From assembly GCA_030770535.1 (NCBI GenBank), contig JASVEC010000009.1, positions 372,001 to 436,000 of the forward strand: 64,000 bases of DNA. The letters are read 5' to 3'. Shown in pieces: positions 22,030 through 33,147 of this stretch. The notes under the pieces were generated by a model that was not told the DNA's origin, did no database searches, and saw only the letters and a list, made by a program, of their open reading frames with translations. The stretch comes from Batkoa obscura. Its lineage: Eukaryota; Entomophthoromycota; Entomophthoromycetes; Entomophthorales; Batkoaceae. Both the position numbers and the translations under genes were made by a program. Position 1 is the stretch's first letter. Each line of letters opens with the position of its first letter.

Positions 22030-23680
22030 TAGGGAGAAGCACATTATATAAACATTGTAATTCATTTACATCAATTTTAGCAACTATTCATAATAACCCA
22101 GAGTTTATGGAATTTTATAACGAAACAAAAAAAAAGAAAAGAAATGTTATTAAATTTTACTATTAATAATAACAAACTTAATCGAGCAACGTATAAAATT
22201 AGTGCTTTAAAGGAAACAGGAAATAAAAACCAACAAGTAGCATTATTATCAACTATAGCTTCAGTATATTCTTTTGATGAATGTAAAAGTTTTGGATTTA
22301 ATACAAGTAGAAATCAATATGATTATTCAAAAATAATTAGTAATAATAAAATATCAACGTTACAACCTATTATTAAAAATACAGAAAAATTAAAGATGAG
22401 CAAATTAAAACTATTATACAATATTTACTTAATAATTCAACTATTTCATCAAGATTTAATAAAAAAAATAATGATAAAAAACATTCGTCAGATAATGTAT
22501 ATATATTAAATAAAAGTAGAAGAATGATATACAGTAAATATTTTAATGATTTAAAAGATAAAGCAGTAGCTAGGTCAATATTTTTCAAATATATACCAAA
22601 TAATTTTAAAAATCCACCAAGAAAAACAGATTTATGTAATATATGTGCCCAGTATACAGTTAGAAAAAAGTTATTTGAAAATAAAATAAATACAGCGACA
22701 AAAAATAAAGCAGAGATAGAGGAATCTTTTAATAAAGAAAAAAAGTTATATAAATTACATGAATTTTGTGTTGATACTCAAAAAAACATATTTAATGAAA
22801 CTACTAAAAAATTAAATAATAGAAGTTGTATAATAATTTTAGACTTTAAACAAAATATGGAAATAGGAACAAGATCAGATCCAATAAACTTAGATCATTA
22901 TAATAAACAAGCTATATCAGTATTAGGGTTTGGCGTTTTATATTTAAAAAATGATAGAACAATAGGCAAAGTTTATTTTGATTATTTATCTGAAATATTA
23001 AATCATGATTCAGCATATGCAGGAGATTGTTTAGTTGATTTAATATCTAAAGAGCCTTTATTTAAAAAGTTTACAAAAATTAATATATGGGCAGATACAG
23101 GATATCATTTTAAATCTCAAGAATTTTTACATTATGTATTTGAAGAAACTTATAAAATAAATAGTAGTTTAAATATTGATCTTAATTTTTTTGCCGAGCA
23201 TCATGGAAAAAGTATAATTGACGGGCATTTTGGAAATCTTTCACAGTGGAAAAATAGTTTTGAAGCATTAGGTAAAATAGAAGATATTGATCAATTAATT
23301 TTAAAATTTGAGATTTTTATTTGTGAACATAATAGAGTTAATAACTCAACTGTCAATAATGGGAAACAAATATAATTTTTAAAAAGTATGAAAGAAACAA
23401 AGATACAAAAATAATAATAAAATACAAGGTATTAAAAAGTATTTACATTTTATTAAACGTGATGAAAAACTACACTGTTGTCCAGTATCTGATAGATCAA
23501 AAAAAAGCGATATAATTTCAATTAAAGCTATAGAGTCTATAGAGGATAGGAAAATTAAAAGATCAACCCCAGCTTATCTTACAAAAATAACTGAAAATCT
23601 AAAAGTCTCAATATTTAGTAAGCAAGTAAGTAGCTTATTAGATGATAGAAATCAATTATTAAATGTTGATATTACTTAAA
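22030..23680 (+). pseudogene. Transposase gene (DDE-like) of unassigned superfamily, frame-broken
   Basis: The readable frame begins before the first Met, with STLYKHCNSFTSILATIHNN upstream of 22144. It continues in one frame to about 22390, in a second frame from about 22395 to 23375, and in a third from about 23440 to the TAA near 23680 (ending LLNVDIT). So there are at least three frame breaks. The middle part has CNICAQYTVRKKLF, a CxxC that may bind zinc, and then candidate catalytic motifs: SCIIILDFKQNMEIG, KINIWADTGYHFKSQEFLHY and FAEHHGKSIIDGHFGNLSQW. The Asp in LDF, the Asp in WADTG and a later acidic residue could form a DDE/D triad. I cannot place the family with confidence; it is not an obvious Tc1/mariner, hAT, piggyBac or MULE. 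The estimated full length is about 520-550 residues. Confidence 0.65.
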
Positions 23681-23906
23681 TTATTGATAGCTAAGTTAAT
23701 AAATAGTCAAAGAGCAAGTAGTTGTAATAATAAGTAAAGACTATTATTACACTGCTTGTGTTACACAGGGATGGTTAATTATAGTTTTGGGGCTAACCAC
23801 TCCCTCCCATGCAGCTATTTATTAACTTAGCAATATATTGATAATGTAATTATAACATTAAAATAATTCATTTATTTGATAGTAAATATGCAGTGTTGGC
23901 TATAAA

Positions 23907-24374
23907 TGTGAAAGTTGATACTTAGTGGCCGAAGTTAAAAGCTACTCTTGCTTAATTAACTTGCCTTGAGTCGAAGGGTCTTAGTTTATATAACTAAGGT
24001 AGACTTAACTTAATAGAAATAGTATGTAGTAAGCTACAAATTATGTAAAACAAATACAATGGAAGATACTACTATAAAATCTATATCAGATGTTGTCAGA
24101 AAGACTTAGTGACTTTATTAATGATACGTTATCAGGGAGTAATCCAATTAAAAAAAAACCTGGAGTTATCATATTGAAGAATCTCTTTTATACTCCAATA
24201 AATATGGATATTAATACGAGAGGATGTTATTCCTTGCAATATGAAGTTAGAAATTCTCGCAGCAAATCAAAATAAGGGACTCTGACTTGATTGTATTTGA
24301 ACTTGAGAACACAGCAACTTAAGTGATTGTTGCGTTATAATCAATCCGAGAGCTAAATAAAGCAATATTTCACA
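23907..24374 (-). repeat. 3' LTR of the Ty3/gypsy element
   Basis: TGTGAAAG...TTTCACA on the plus strand, 468 bp, identical by eye to 31091-31558. Preceded by TAAA (23903-23906). Confidence 0.95.
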
Positions 24375-24387
24375 TTTCCCTCCCTAT
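24375..24387 (-). other. Polypurine tract of the Ty3/gypsy element
   Basis: On the minus strand a purine run (AGGGAGGGAAA) directly precedes the 3' LTR, where second-strand DNA synthesis of LTR elements is primed. Confidence 0.7.
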
Positions 24388-24460
24388 GATTTGATGTAGT
24401 GAATTTTTATGATTTACTTACCAAGAGCAATTTGACTAGTTACGAATTGTACTCATTGAA

Positions 24461-27400
24461 TCACATTGCTGATTTGAGAAACTTGGCATGGACTCGATTA
24501 TAAATGACGCTTGTTCCTTTATGTTTAATCGAATAGCTATCATACAAGTGTTTATGTATGATTTCATATGGTCCGTCCCATTTCAGTGCCAGTTTATTTT
24601 TTCTAGGTTGGTTGTAGGAAGGATACAAATAAACAATATCTCCTACCTTGAAAGTGGCTAGACTAGGAAGTCTGGACATATCTTGCTGATACCTCTTTAT
24701 CTTCGAATCTGTTAATGCGTTAAAGGCTTCAACTTGGATAGCTATCAATTTTTTTGTTAGTTTAGCCAAGTATATGTCAGGGCTTATCTCGCCTTGTTTA
24801 GCGATTAAAGGGGCAAAAGATATGGGGAGCCCAGGGTGTCTCCCATAAAGCATAATAAAAGGAGACTTTTTAGTAATACTGTGTACTGAATATCTATATG
24901 CTAAAATAGCGGAATGTAGATATTCATCCCAACAGCTAGTTTTGTCAAAAGCTAGTTTTCTTAGTATACGTATTAGTGTACCGTTTACTCTCTCAACCAT
25001 TCCATTAGTTTCTGGATGATACGGAGCTGCAGTAGAATGTCTTATGGCCATTAGTCTGGCTAATTTTGGGAGAACTAGATTAACAAAATTGGCAGCATTA
25101 TCGGTAAGTATCACCTGTGGGCTTCCATGTCTACAAATAATATCTTCATATATAAATTTAGATATGTGGAAGGAAGTCTGGTTTGGTATTGCTCTAGCTT
25201 CAACCCACTTAGTTAGATGGTCTATAGCTACAACGATATACTTATTTCCTCTTACTGAAGAAGCTTCACAAAGAGGGCCTATCACATCTATACTTACCGT
25301 GTGGAATGCATGTTTAGGTAAAATAAACTTGTAAGCTGTTACTTTTATCCTACTTTGTTCTCTTTTACAAACATCACAATTATTTATGAAGTCTTCTAAG
25401 TCTGGTATCATTGATTCCCAATAGCAGGAAACTTTCATGGTGTCATATGTTTTTTGGAAGGCTGAATGCCCGCAGATCACATTGTGAAACTGTTGACATG
25501 CAGATAGCCGCGAAGAAGGCTTAATATACGGAATATATGTTCCTTTAATCTTTTTGTACAATGCATTACTTTTGACAATGATATTCTGGGCATTTTTCTC
25601 AAGCCATTGTTTAAGCTCAGGTTGTTGTTGCGGCCACTTATTTTTATTACCCAATAGGTTGTACAGATCATCATCTATGGGGGTGGCTAGACAGATCCTG
25701 GGTAACCTACTAAGCCCATCTGCATTTTGGTGATCTTTACCTGGCTTATATACTATATCAAAACTATACGATTGTAGTTTTAGAGCCCACCTAGCTAGAC
25801 GTCCTTCAGGATTAGTGATTGAATATAACCACTTTAGGGAAACATGGTCGGTAATAACAGTAAAGTGAGTGCCATAGATATACGGTCTAAATGCCTTTAT
25901 AGCATGAATAATTGCAAGGCATTCCTTCTCTGTCGTAGTGTAATTCCTCTCATGCTTCGATAAGGTTCTAGAGGTATAAGCTATTGGATGCTCGCAGTTG
26001 TCATCATCCAGTTGACTTAAAACACCTCCAACTGCCGTTAGGCTAGCGTCGGTATACAGGGAGAAGGGCTTTGAGAAATTTGGAAACATCAACACTGGGG
26101 CGTTAAGCAGCTTATCGCGAAGTTCTTCAAAGGCTTGTTGGTGTTCTTCTTTCCATTGAAACTTGACTTCTTTCTTTAACAATTGGAATAGTGGAGTGGC
26201 TAAGTTCGAAAAATCTTTTATAAATCTTCGGTAGTAATTCATTAGTCCGAGGAATACTTGTACTTCTCTCATCGTAGTTGGGGGGAAAAGCTCTTTTACT
26301 GCATCTAATTTATTAGGAATAGGAGCTAAACCTTTGTCAGAGACCTTGTAGCCTAAAAATTCCAGACTAGTTTGGAAAAATGAGCATTTTTTTGGCTTTA
26401 ACTTTAAGTTAGCTTGGCGAAGACGTTCGAATACTGCTTTAAGGTGATTTAGGTGATCCACGAAAGTCTTCGAGAACACATTCAAGTCGTCTAAGTAAAT
26501 TAGTACACATGAGAGCTTAAGATCACCTAGTGTATTATCCATAAGACGTTGGAATGTAGCAGGAGCGTTTGAAAGGCCTTGTGGCATCCTCGTTGGTTGA
26601 AATAGTCCTTCGGAAGTAATCAAAGCGCATTTCTCTTGGTCTTCCGGATCCATTTCTACCTGCCAGTATCCTGAGATTAGATCCATTGCTGAAAAGTATT
26701 TTGCACCTTGTAAGCGGTCAACAGCATCATCTATTCTGGGTAGTGGATATACATCCTTCTTTGTGATTTTGTTGAGTTTCCTATAGTCCATAACTACTCT
26801 ATTAGTTCCATCTTTTTTCTTAACAATCATAAGGGGAGAGGCCCATGGACTATTTGAAGGGATAATCAAACCTAATCTTAAAAGTTTTTGGACTTCTTCT
26901 CGTTCTGCCTTAAGTTCAGACTGAGATTTACGATATGCTTTAGTTGCAACAGGTAGTGAATCACATGTATATACTTTATGTTTAGTATTGCGGGCACAGC
27001 CAATATCTTCTTCTGAAGTTGCAAAGACGTCTTTATATTCTTCCAGCAATTTATAAAATTGAAGTTGTTCATCTGGGTTTAGATGTTTAATAGTGTCTTT
27101 CTCAACAAACAGGGTTTGGTTATTAGGGGCTTCTTCATAAATTTGGAATTCTTCTAGTGTTGCAAATTTACTGAAAGTATTAATCACAATGTTATTTTCT
27201 ACGTGGATTGTACCAACCTGTTGACCTCTAGAGATTTTGATATCTTTTTCGGTAATGTTGGCAAGCAGTAGTTTTATAGTCTCATTCATGTTATTACCTA
27301 AAATCCCGGGCATAGTTAGAGGTTCTAATCTTGAAACACTTTCTATACTGTATATAGATAGATGGAACTCCTTAGGTACCCATAATGAGATTTCGGTGTC

Positions 27401-28219
27401 TAGTACTACCTGTGATTTAGGCGGTATTAGTAAGTTCTTAGGGGAAATAATGGGGATTCCAGACTGCTTATATGCTATATCTGGATATTGATAAATCACA
27501 GATTCTAATCCGCAGAGAGTAACGTCAACTGATTTATTGTTAGTCCGATAGCTCATTATACGACAGTCAGGAGTTTTGTTGCTTATGTTGTTAATGGTTA
27601 GGTTCCTTGGCTTATTGTAGTACATTGGAATGGATTGATCTAATACTTTTAAGATATTTTGATCGTACAATAATTGGCAACCATGTTTCACAAAGAATTC
27701 GGTGCCTAGGAGGAAGTCGTAACCTTCGCTTTCCAACACTATCGCTGGAAAGGCTAAAGTTAGCTTTCCAAACTTAATAGGGATTGATGAGTATGCTCCT
27801 AGTGCCGTGACGGTTCCGGTTCCGGCTGTACCGAAGGTGTCCGAACAATCTATATCCGGTTTAAAGGGTAATCGTTTTACCAGACGACTCGATATGAAAT
27901 TGATGGGAGCTCCGCTATCTAATATTATACGCACATTTTTTTTGTAAATCGACGCATTAATGTAAGTACAATCGGTGGAGTTGGCTTTGGCATCGAGGTT
28001 TACTAAGAGGATCTGTTTATTTGGATTCTGATATTCTCTAATGATGTTTCTAAATGCAATTGCTAAGTCTGATTCTCCAGTTAGGATTTTGTCTAGAGGA
28101 ATTGGGATGGTAACATTAGTTAACCACTGGTGTGTATTATCTAGTTCACTTTGTGTAAGGGACAGTTTGGATAAATCGGATAATTGTGAAATGTAAGGTT
28201 TAGCAATTTCATTTATCAA
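24461..28219 (-). CDS. pol: Pol polyprotein of the Ty3/gypsy element
   Basis: About 1252 residues in one open frame. Domains in order: an aspartic protease with DSGA at residues 101-104; a reverse transcriptase with the catalytic YLDD box (LIYLDDLNVFS); RNase H (YTDASLTAVGG); an integrase with an HHCC zinc region (ending NNCDVCKREQ) and D,D,E core motifs around SIDVIGPL, ILTDNAANF and NGMVERVN. Integrase after RNase H places it in Ty3/gypsy (Metaviridae). The listed 5' boundary is a TTG and the frame stays open further upstream in a different phase from gag, so expression through a frameshift or read-through of the kind known for the family would fit. Confidence 0.93.
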   Translation of the reverse strand: MINEIAKPYISQLSDLSKLSLTQSELDNTHQWLTNVTIPIPLDKILTGESDLAIAFRNIIREYQNPNKQILLVNLDAKANSTDCTYINASIYKKNVRIILDSGAPINFISSRLVKRLPFKPDIDCSDTFGTAGTGTVTALGAYSSIPIKFGKLTLAFPAIVLESEGYDFLLGTEFFVKHGCQLLYDQNILKVLDQSIPMYYNKPRNLTINNISNKTPDCRIMSYRTNNKSVDVTLCGLESVIYQYPDIAYKQSGIPIISPKNLLIPPKSQVVLDTEISLWVPKEFHLSIYSIESVSRLEPLTMPGILGNNMNETIKLLLANITEKDIKISRGQQVGTIHVENNIVINTFSKFATLEEFQIYEEAPNNQTLFVEKDTIKHLNPDEQLQFYKLLEEYKDVFATSEEDIGCARNTKHKVYTCDSLPVATKAYRKSQSELKAEREEVQKLLRLGLIIPSNSPWASPLMIVKKKDGTNRVVMDYRKLNKITKKDVYPLPRIDDAVDRLQGAKYFSAMDLISGYWQVEMDPEDQEKCALITSEGLFQPTRMPQGLSNAPATFQRLMDNTLGDLKLSCVLIYLDDLNVFSKTFVDHLNHLKAVFERLRQANLKLKPKKCSFFQTSLEFLGYKVSDKGLAPIPNKLDAVKELFPPTTMREVQVFLGLMNYYRRFIKDFSNLATPLFQLLKKEVKFQWKEEHQQAFEELRDKLLNAPVLMFPNFSKPFSLYTDASLTAVGGVLSQLDDDNCEHPIAYTSRTLSKHERNYTTTEKECLAIIHAIKAFRPYIYGTHFTVITDHVSLKWLYSITNPEGRLARWALKLQSYSFDIVYKPGKDHQNADGLSRLPRICLATPIDDDLYNLLGNKNKWPQQQPELKQWLEKNAQNIIVKSNALYKKIKGTYIPYIKPSSRLSACQQFHNVICGHSAFQKTYDTMKVSCYWESMIPDLEDFINNCDVCKREQSRIKVTAYKFILPKHAFHTVSIDVIGPLCEASSVRGNKYIVVAIDHLTKWVEARAIPNQTSFHISKFIYEDIICRHGSPQVILTDNAANFVNLVLPKLARLMAIRHSTAAPYHPETNGMVERVNGTLIRILRKLAFDKTSCWDEYLHSAILAYRYSVHSITKKSPFIMLYGRHPGLPISFAPLIAKQGEISPDIYLAKLTKKLIAIQVEAFNALTDSKIKRYQQDMSRLPSLATFKVGDIVYLYPSYNQPRKNKLALKWDGPYEIIHKHLYDSYSIKHKGTSVIYNRVHAKFLKSAM

Positions 28220-28470
28220 GGCAGAATCAGGGGCATTGATAGAGTTATCAGGTGACTTATCAATTCGACGTGGAATGACTTTAGGAATTTCAACGACGGG
28301 AACCTTTTTCTTCTTGGGTCTGCCACGAATTTTGGAAGGTAGTGCTAGGATGAGGGTAGAGGGGTCAAATTTTGAAAGCGTGTTAATTTCGAAGTCTAAT
28401 TCAGTGCTTTCATCTGGATCAGGAGGAATTTTTGATTTCGTGGAAGGGGGATCCTCATTTACCCTCCCAC

Positions 28471-30972
28471 TTAGAAGTTTTTTGACTCGCTGTTGGGGTC
28501 AACAAACTTTTCAGTGTCACCATCATTATAATTATAATTGAGGTGATTAACTTGTTTATTTTTGTTAAAATGTTTACTATTGCGAACATTTTTTTCAAAG
28601 TAATATTTAAAAATACCATTTTCTGGCTTTGGTTCAATACAATTGACGGCAATATGTCCATGTTCACCACAGTTCCAGCATCCAGTAAATACTCGAGATT
28701 TACGATGGTTGGAGTAGTGCTGTTGTGTAATGGCAAAGCAATGAAGATATTCGTTGTTGTCCGTTTCTTTATCTATATGATTAACGTATAGTTTCTTGGA
28801 TTTAACTTCGCTTTTTGGACTTCCGAGGTATAGCTCTAAAATCTCTATCATCTGAGTAATATTGGTGATATTATGATGAGGGTCTAGAAAAAGACGTGCG
28901 ATGTGACTTGGAAGGTTTCGTTGGAAGGCCAGGCGGAGGTCTGTAACGCTTAACTTCCCACAGGAAATTAAAGCATTAGCACGATTTTTTACGTTTGCAA
29001 TGTAATTTTCAAGTTTGCTTTCATCGTCTAGTCGTAAAGATAAAAGGGCTGCCTTTTTTGCTTCCATTTTTACATCGGAATCATAGTGATCTATGAATGC
29101 CTTTTTAAAAGAGTTCCAGTTACTGCGTAAGTCATCAGGTAGGGTCATACACCAGGAAAGCTCGTTTGTTTGAAGCTGACCTAAGAGACATTGAGGGCGA
29201 CACTCGTAGGTCCAATTGTTGGCATCAAGATGAACTTCTAGCGCTTTGATGAAAGTAGTAGCAGTGATTTCATTTGGATTGAATAGGAGACTAAAATTAA
29301 ACTTGGTATTAACGGGTTGGGAGCTTCTCGGATAATTGTGGGGGTATGTTGAGAAGCTATGCGGGTTTAGATTGTTACCAGAAGGTCCAGGATGGCCATA
29401 ATAGGCGTCATGATTATTATGTGATATACCATAGTTATTTTGAACAGGAATCCGCTCGGGTTGTACGTAGTGAGATGAAGATTGCTCATAGGGTACATGT
29501 TGAGTGATTTTTGGAGCAATATATGGCAACTTGTTTTTGTTACTATTGTTAAAAGGATTGTCCAGGTTAACTTCAGCATAGGGTTGTACATGAGATCTTA
29601 TTGGCTCAGCATTAGATCCTGTAGCAGGGTTTCTTGAGTAAATACCATCAGTAGGTGCAGTGGTCATTCTAGGAAGTAATTGAGGTGGACTTTCTCCTTT
29701 CTTGGGTTGATCATCCGGTTGTACCAAGTGAATAGAACCACGATACTTAGGGTTCATTTGATATTCAGTGTCAAGAATAGATTCTGTGGTACCATCACCT
29801 AGATCATACATATTATATCTCGGAACATCTCTATAAGTCGAGAGTCTGGAGTGAGGTGCTGAAACAGCGATACGTTCCTTTCTACAATTACAAGAAGATG
29901 CCTTGATTTGGCTGGTATTGGAAGCTACCTTAGTTTGAAGAATAATAAGCTCTTCCTTGGTACTCTGTATATTACGCGAAATTTCTTCCCAGTCAGCCGC
30001 TGACTGCTCTTTATCTAATCTAATTTGTTCCTTCAAATTATTATTGGAAGTGATGAGCTGGCTAATGGTGGTCACTTGTTGAGTCAGTTGTACATTACAA
30101 GCAGCTAAATCTTGTTCTAAAGCCAAGATTCTGGCATCTTTGGCTGATGCAGACGCAGGGGATTGCTCAACATAGGATAAACGATGATTATACTCGGTGA
30201 ATCTAGTCATCAACGATCTATTAAGTTCTGCAAAAGTGATTTTCACTTTTCCGTCGATATCTGAGATCCTTTGAGCAGTATGGTCATTGATCTCAGTGAG
30301 GGAAAGGTTGATCTCGTCAGAGATCTTAATGAGTTCGGAATGTAAGGCAGTATCAAGCTGATGCAATTCAGCCTTGAAGTCTCCTACTTCTCTTGCCAAA
30401 TCTCTATATACTTCATAACTAACAGTATCATTGAGCCTTTGGTTGAATTCATTAAACTTACTGGTATGGAATTCATTTGATGGGGTGATGACATCATTGT
30501 TTTGGTTGATGACCATGGAGAGATTATTAACCGTACCTAGAAGCGAGCTTAAAGAGGTAGACAATTCATTATTGTGAGTTGAGAGACGGTTGAGTTCACC
30601 AACCATCTGGATGAGTTTGTTGTGCAAGAACTCTACTAAATATTGTTGAACGTGGGAAAGGGTAGGTACCGTTTGGTACTGAGCACGAAAAGTAATTTGG
30701 GTACTGGAGCTACTACTTTGGTATTGTCTCCAAGCAGAGAGATCACCATTAAGAACGTGCATAGGAACAGCTCCATAGGTAACGACCGAGCTTACAACAT
30801 GAGGAGGTAGGGCAGCTTGATTTAAAGCAGCAGTGTCTATTTCTGGGGTCAGAACACTAGCTTCTTCTTCATCACTACTACCCATGTCATATTCAGTGAT
30901 AGTCAATTGTTGACGGTTATCAAGGAGATATCTTGAGTCAGCAAAATAGGGTATGAGGCTATTGTTGATCAT
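28471..30972 (-). CDS. gag: Gag polyprotein of the Ty3/gypsy element
   Basis: 833 residues from an ATG at 30972. The N-terminal half is rich in heptad-like Leu/Ile/Ser segments, probably a long coiled coil (about residues 100-370). A Pro/Asn/Tyr-rich linker follows. A capsid-like helical region (KFNFSLLFNPNEITATTFIK onward) is next. One CCHC zinc knuckle, CWNCGEHGHIAVNC, lies near the C-terminus. The order capsid then knuckle is typical of Ty3/gypsy Gag. The long coiled-coil extension at the front makes it larger than many Ty3 Gags. Confidence 0.88.
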   Translation of the reverse strand: MINNSLIPYFADSRYLLDNRQQLTITEYDMGSSDEEEASVLTPEIDTAALNQAALPPHVVSSVVTYGAVPMHVLNGDLSAWRQYQSSSSSTQITFRAQYQTVPTLSHVQQYLVEFLHNKLIQMVGELNRLSTHNNELSTSLSSLLGTVNNLSMVINQNNDVITPSNEFHTSKFNEFNQRLNDTVSYEVYRDLAREVGDFKAELHQLDTALHSELIKISDEINLSLTEINDHTAQRISDIDGKVKITFAELNRSLMTRFTEYNHRLSYVEQSPASASAKDARILALEQDLAACNVQLTQQVTTISQLITSNNNLKEQIRLDKEQSAADWEEISRNIQSTKEELIILQTKVASNTSQIKASSCNCRKERIAVSAPHSRLSTYRDVPRYNMYDLGDGTTESILDTEYQMNPKYRGSIHLVQPDDQPKKGESPPQLLPRMTTAPTDGIYSRNPATGSNAEPIRSHVQPYAEVNLDNPFNNSNKNKLPYIAPKITQHVPYEQSSSHYVQPERIPVQNNYGISHNNHDAYYGHPGPSGNNLNPHSFSTYPHNYPRSSQPVNTKFNFSLLFNPNEITATTFIKALEVHLDANNWTYECRPQCLLGQLQTNELSWCMTLPDDLRSNWNSFKKAFIDHYDSDVKMEAKKAALLSLRLDDESKLENYIANVKNRANALISCGKLSVTDLRLAFQRNLPSHIARLFLDPHHNITNITQMIEILELYLGSPKSEVKSKKLYVNHIDKETDNNEYLHCFAITQQHYSNHRKSRVFTGCWNCGEHGHIAVNCIEPKPENGIFKYYFEKNVRNSKHFNKNKQVNHLNYNYNDGDTEKFVDPNSESKNF

Positions 30973-31090
30973 AGTCTGTGAATTAAGGGGATTGGAGGGT
31001 TGGGGTGGTTACGCGGTAAGAACCGTAAAGGAAAGGCTATAAAGGCTACCTAGTGTAGTTATAGGAGCTTTCCCAGCTATGAGCGCCAAG

Positions 31091-31558
31091 TGTGAAAGTT
31101 GATACTTAGTGGCCGAAGTTAAAAGCTACTCTTGCTTAATTAACTTGCCTTGAGTCGAAGGGTCTTAGTTTATATAACTAAGGTAGACTTAACTTAATAG
31201 AAATAGTATGTAGTAAGCTACAAATTATGTAAAACAAATACAATGGAAGATACTACTATAAAATCTATATCAGATGTTGTCAGAAAGACTTAGTGACTTT
31301 ATTAATGATACGTTATCAGGGAGTAATCCAATTAAAAAAAAACCTGGAGTTATCATATTGAAGAATCTCTTTTATACTCCAATAAATATGGATATTAATA
31401 CGAGAGGATGTTATTCCTTGCAATATGAAGTTAGAAATTCTCGCAGCAAATCAAAATAAGGGACTCTGACTTGATTGTATTTGAACTTGAGAACACAGCA
31501 ACTTAAGTGATTGTTGCGTTATAATCAATCCGAGAGCTAAATAAAGCAATATTTCACA
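31091..31558 (-). repeat. 5' LTR of the Ty3/gypsy element
   Basis: 468 bp, identical by eye to 23907-24374, followed by the target duplication TAAA (31559-31562). The adjoining leader reads CTTGGCGCTCATAGCTGGG on the minus strand; TGGCGCTC there is a candidate primer-binding site, but I could not assign the tRNA. Confidence 0.95.
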
Positions 31559-31788
31559 TAAAGCAGTTAATAATAAATATTTTTTAATAAAGTTTTATAA
31601 AGATATTTATTTATTTACATATTACAACTTTAATTACTATCACTATATATGCTATATTGGCAAAAGCCTTGCTAATTCAGGAATTTATATTAAATTTGAT
31701 AGAAATTCTGCTAACTTACAATATAAATTATAATAAAATAATTTAAAAATTGGATAAAAAAATGAAACCAATTCGGACACCCCCATAT

Positions 31789-32683
<895 letters not shown>

Positions 32684-33147
32684 TGTGAAATATTGCTTTA
32701 TTTAGCTCTCGGATTGATTATAACACAACAATCACTTAAGTTGCTGTGTTCTCAAGTTCAAACACAATCAAACCAGAGTCCCTTATTTTGATTTGCTGCG
32801 AGAATTTCTAACTTCAGGTTGCAAACAATATTATCTTCTCGTTTTGATATCCATACTTATTGGAGTATAAAAGAGATTCTTCAACATGATGACTCGATGC
32901 TTTTTAATTGAATTACTCCCTGATAACGTATCGTTAATAAAGTCACTAAGTCTTTCTGACAACATCTTACATAGATTTTACGGTAGTATCTTCCATTGTA
33001 TTTGTTTGCATAATTCGTAGCTTATTACGTACTATTTCTATTAAGTTAAGTCTATCTTAGTTACATAAACTAAGACCCTTCGACTCAAGGCAAGTTAATT
33101 AAGCAAGAGTAGCTTTTAACTTCGACCACTAAGTACCAACTTTCACA
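32684..33147 (-). mobile_element. Solo LTR of the Ty3/gypsy family
   Basis: Reverse-oriented 464-bp LTR (TGTGAAATATTGC...CTTTCACA on the plus strand) with target duplication AAGG (32680-32683 and 33148-33151). It landed in the outermost bases of the adjoining DNA transposon, separating that element's terminal ATATA from its GGGGATGTCC. Confidence 0.88.

Larger units (their letters stand above)
23907..31558 (-). mobile_element. Complete-looking Ty3/gypsy LTR retroelement, very young
   Basis: 7652 bp, read on the minus strand. The two 468-bp LTRs (23907-24374 and 31091-31558) appear identical by eye. A 4-bp target duplication TAAA flanks the element. Parts in order are the 5' LTR, a leader, gag (30972-28471), pol (28219-24461), a polypurine run AGGGAGGGAAA just before the 3' LTR, and the 3' LTR. 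The Pol order is protease, reverse transcriptase, RNase H, integrase, as in Ty3/gypsy. Identical LTRs and long open frames indicate a recent insertion, and the element looks whole. It sits inside the 3' end of a DNA transposon. Confidence 0.93.
21885..31788 (+). mobile_element. DNA transposon with broken transposase gene, split by a Ty3/gypsy element
   Basis: The sequence from about 21885 matches the inner 5' side of the inverse copy at 33148-34178 (TTTTATTAAATGTTTAATA). The 3' side 23690-23906 continues beyond the inserted retroelement at 31559-31788, ending in AAACCAATTCGGACACCCCC and ATAT. That terminus is the reverse complement of the left end seen at 33148. The 5' terminal repeat is not recognisable; the left edge is occupied by a solo LTR and a MITE-A. 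The element without the insert is about 2.25 kb. Confidence 0.7.

Noticed and set aside
24090-24275. 61-codon open frame repeated exactly at 31274-31459
   Set aside because: Both lie in the two LTRs of the Ty3/gypsy element. Their identity only reflects identical LTRs.
25044-25334. Plus-strand open frames inside gag and pol
   Set aside because: Antisense shadows of the minus-strand Pol and Gag frames.
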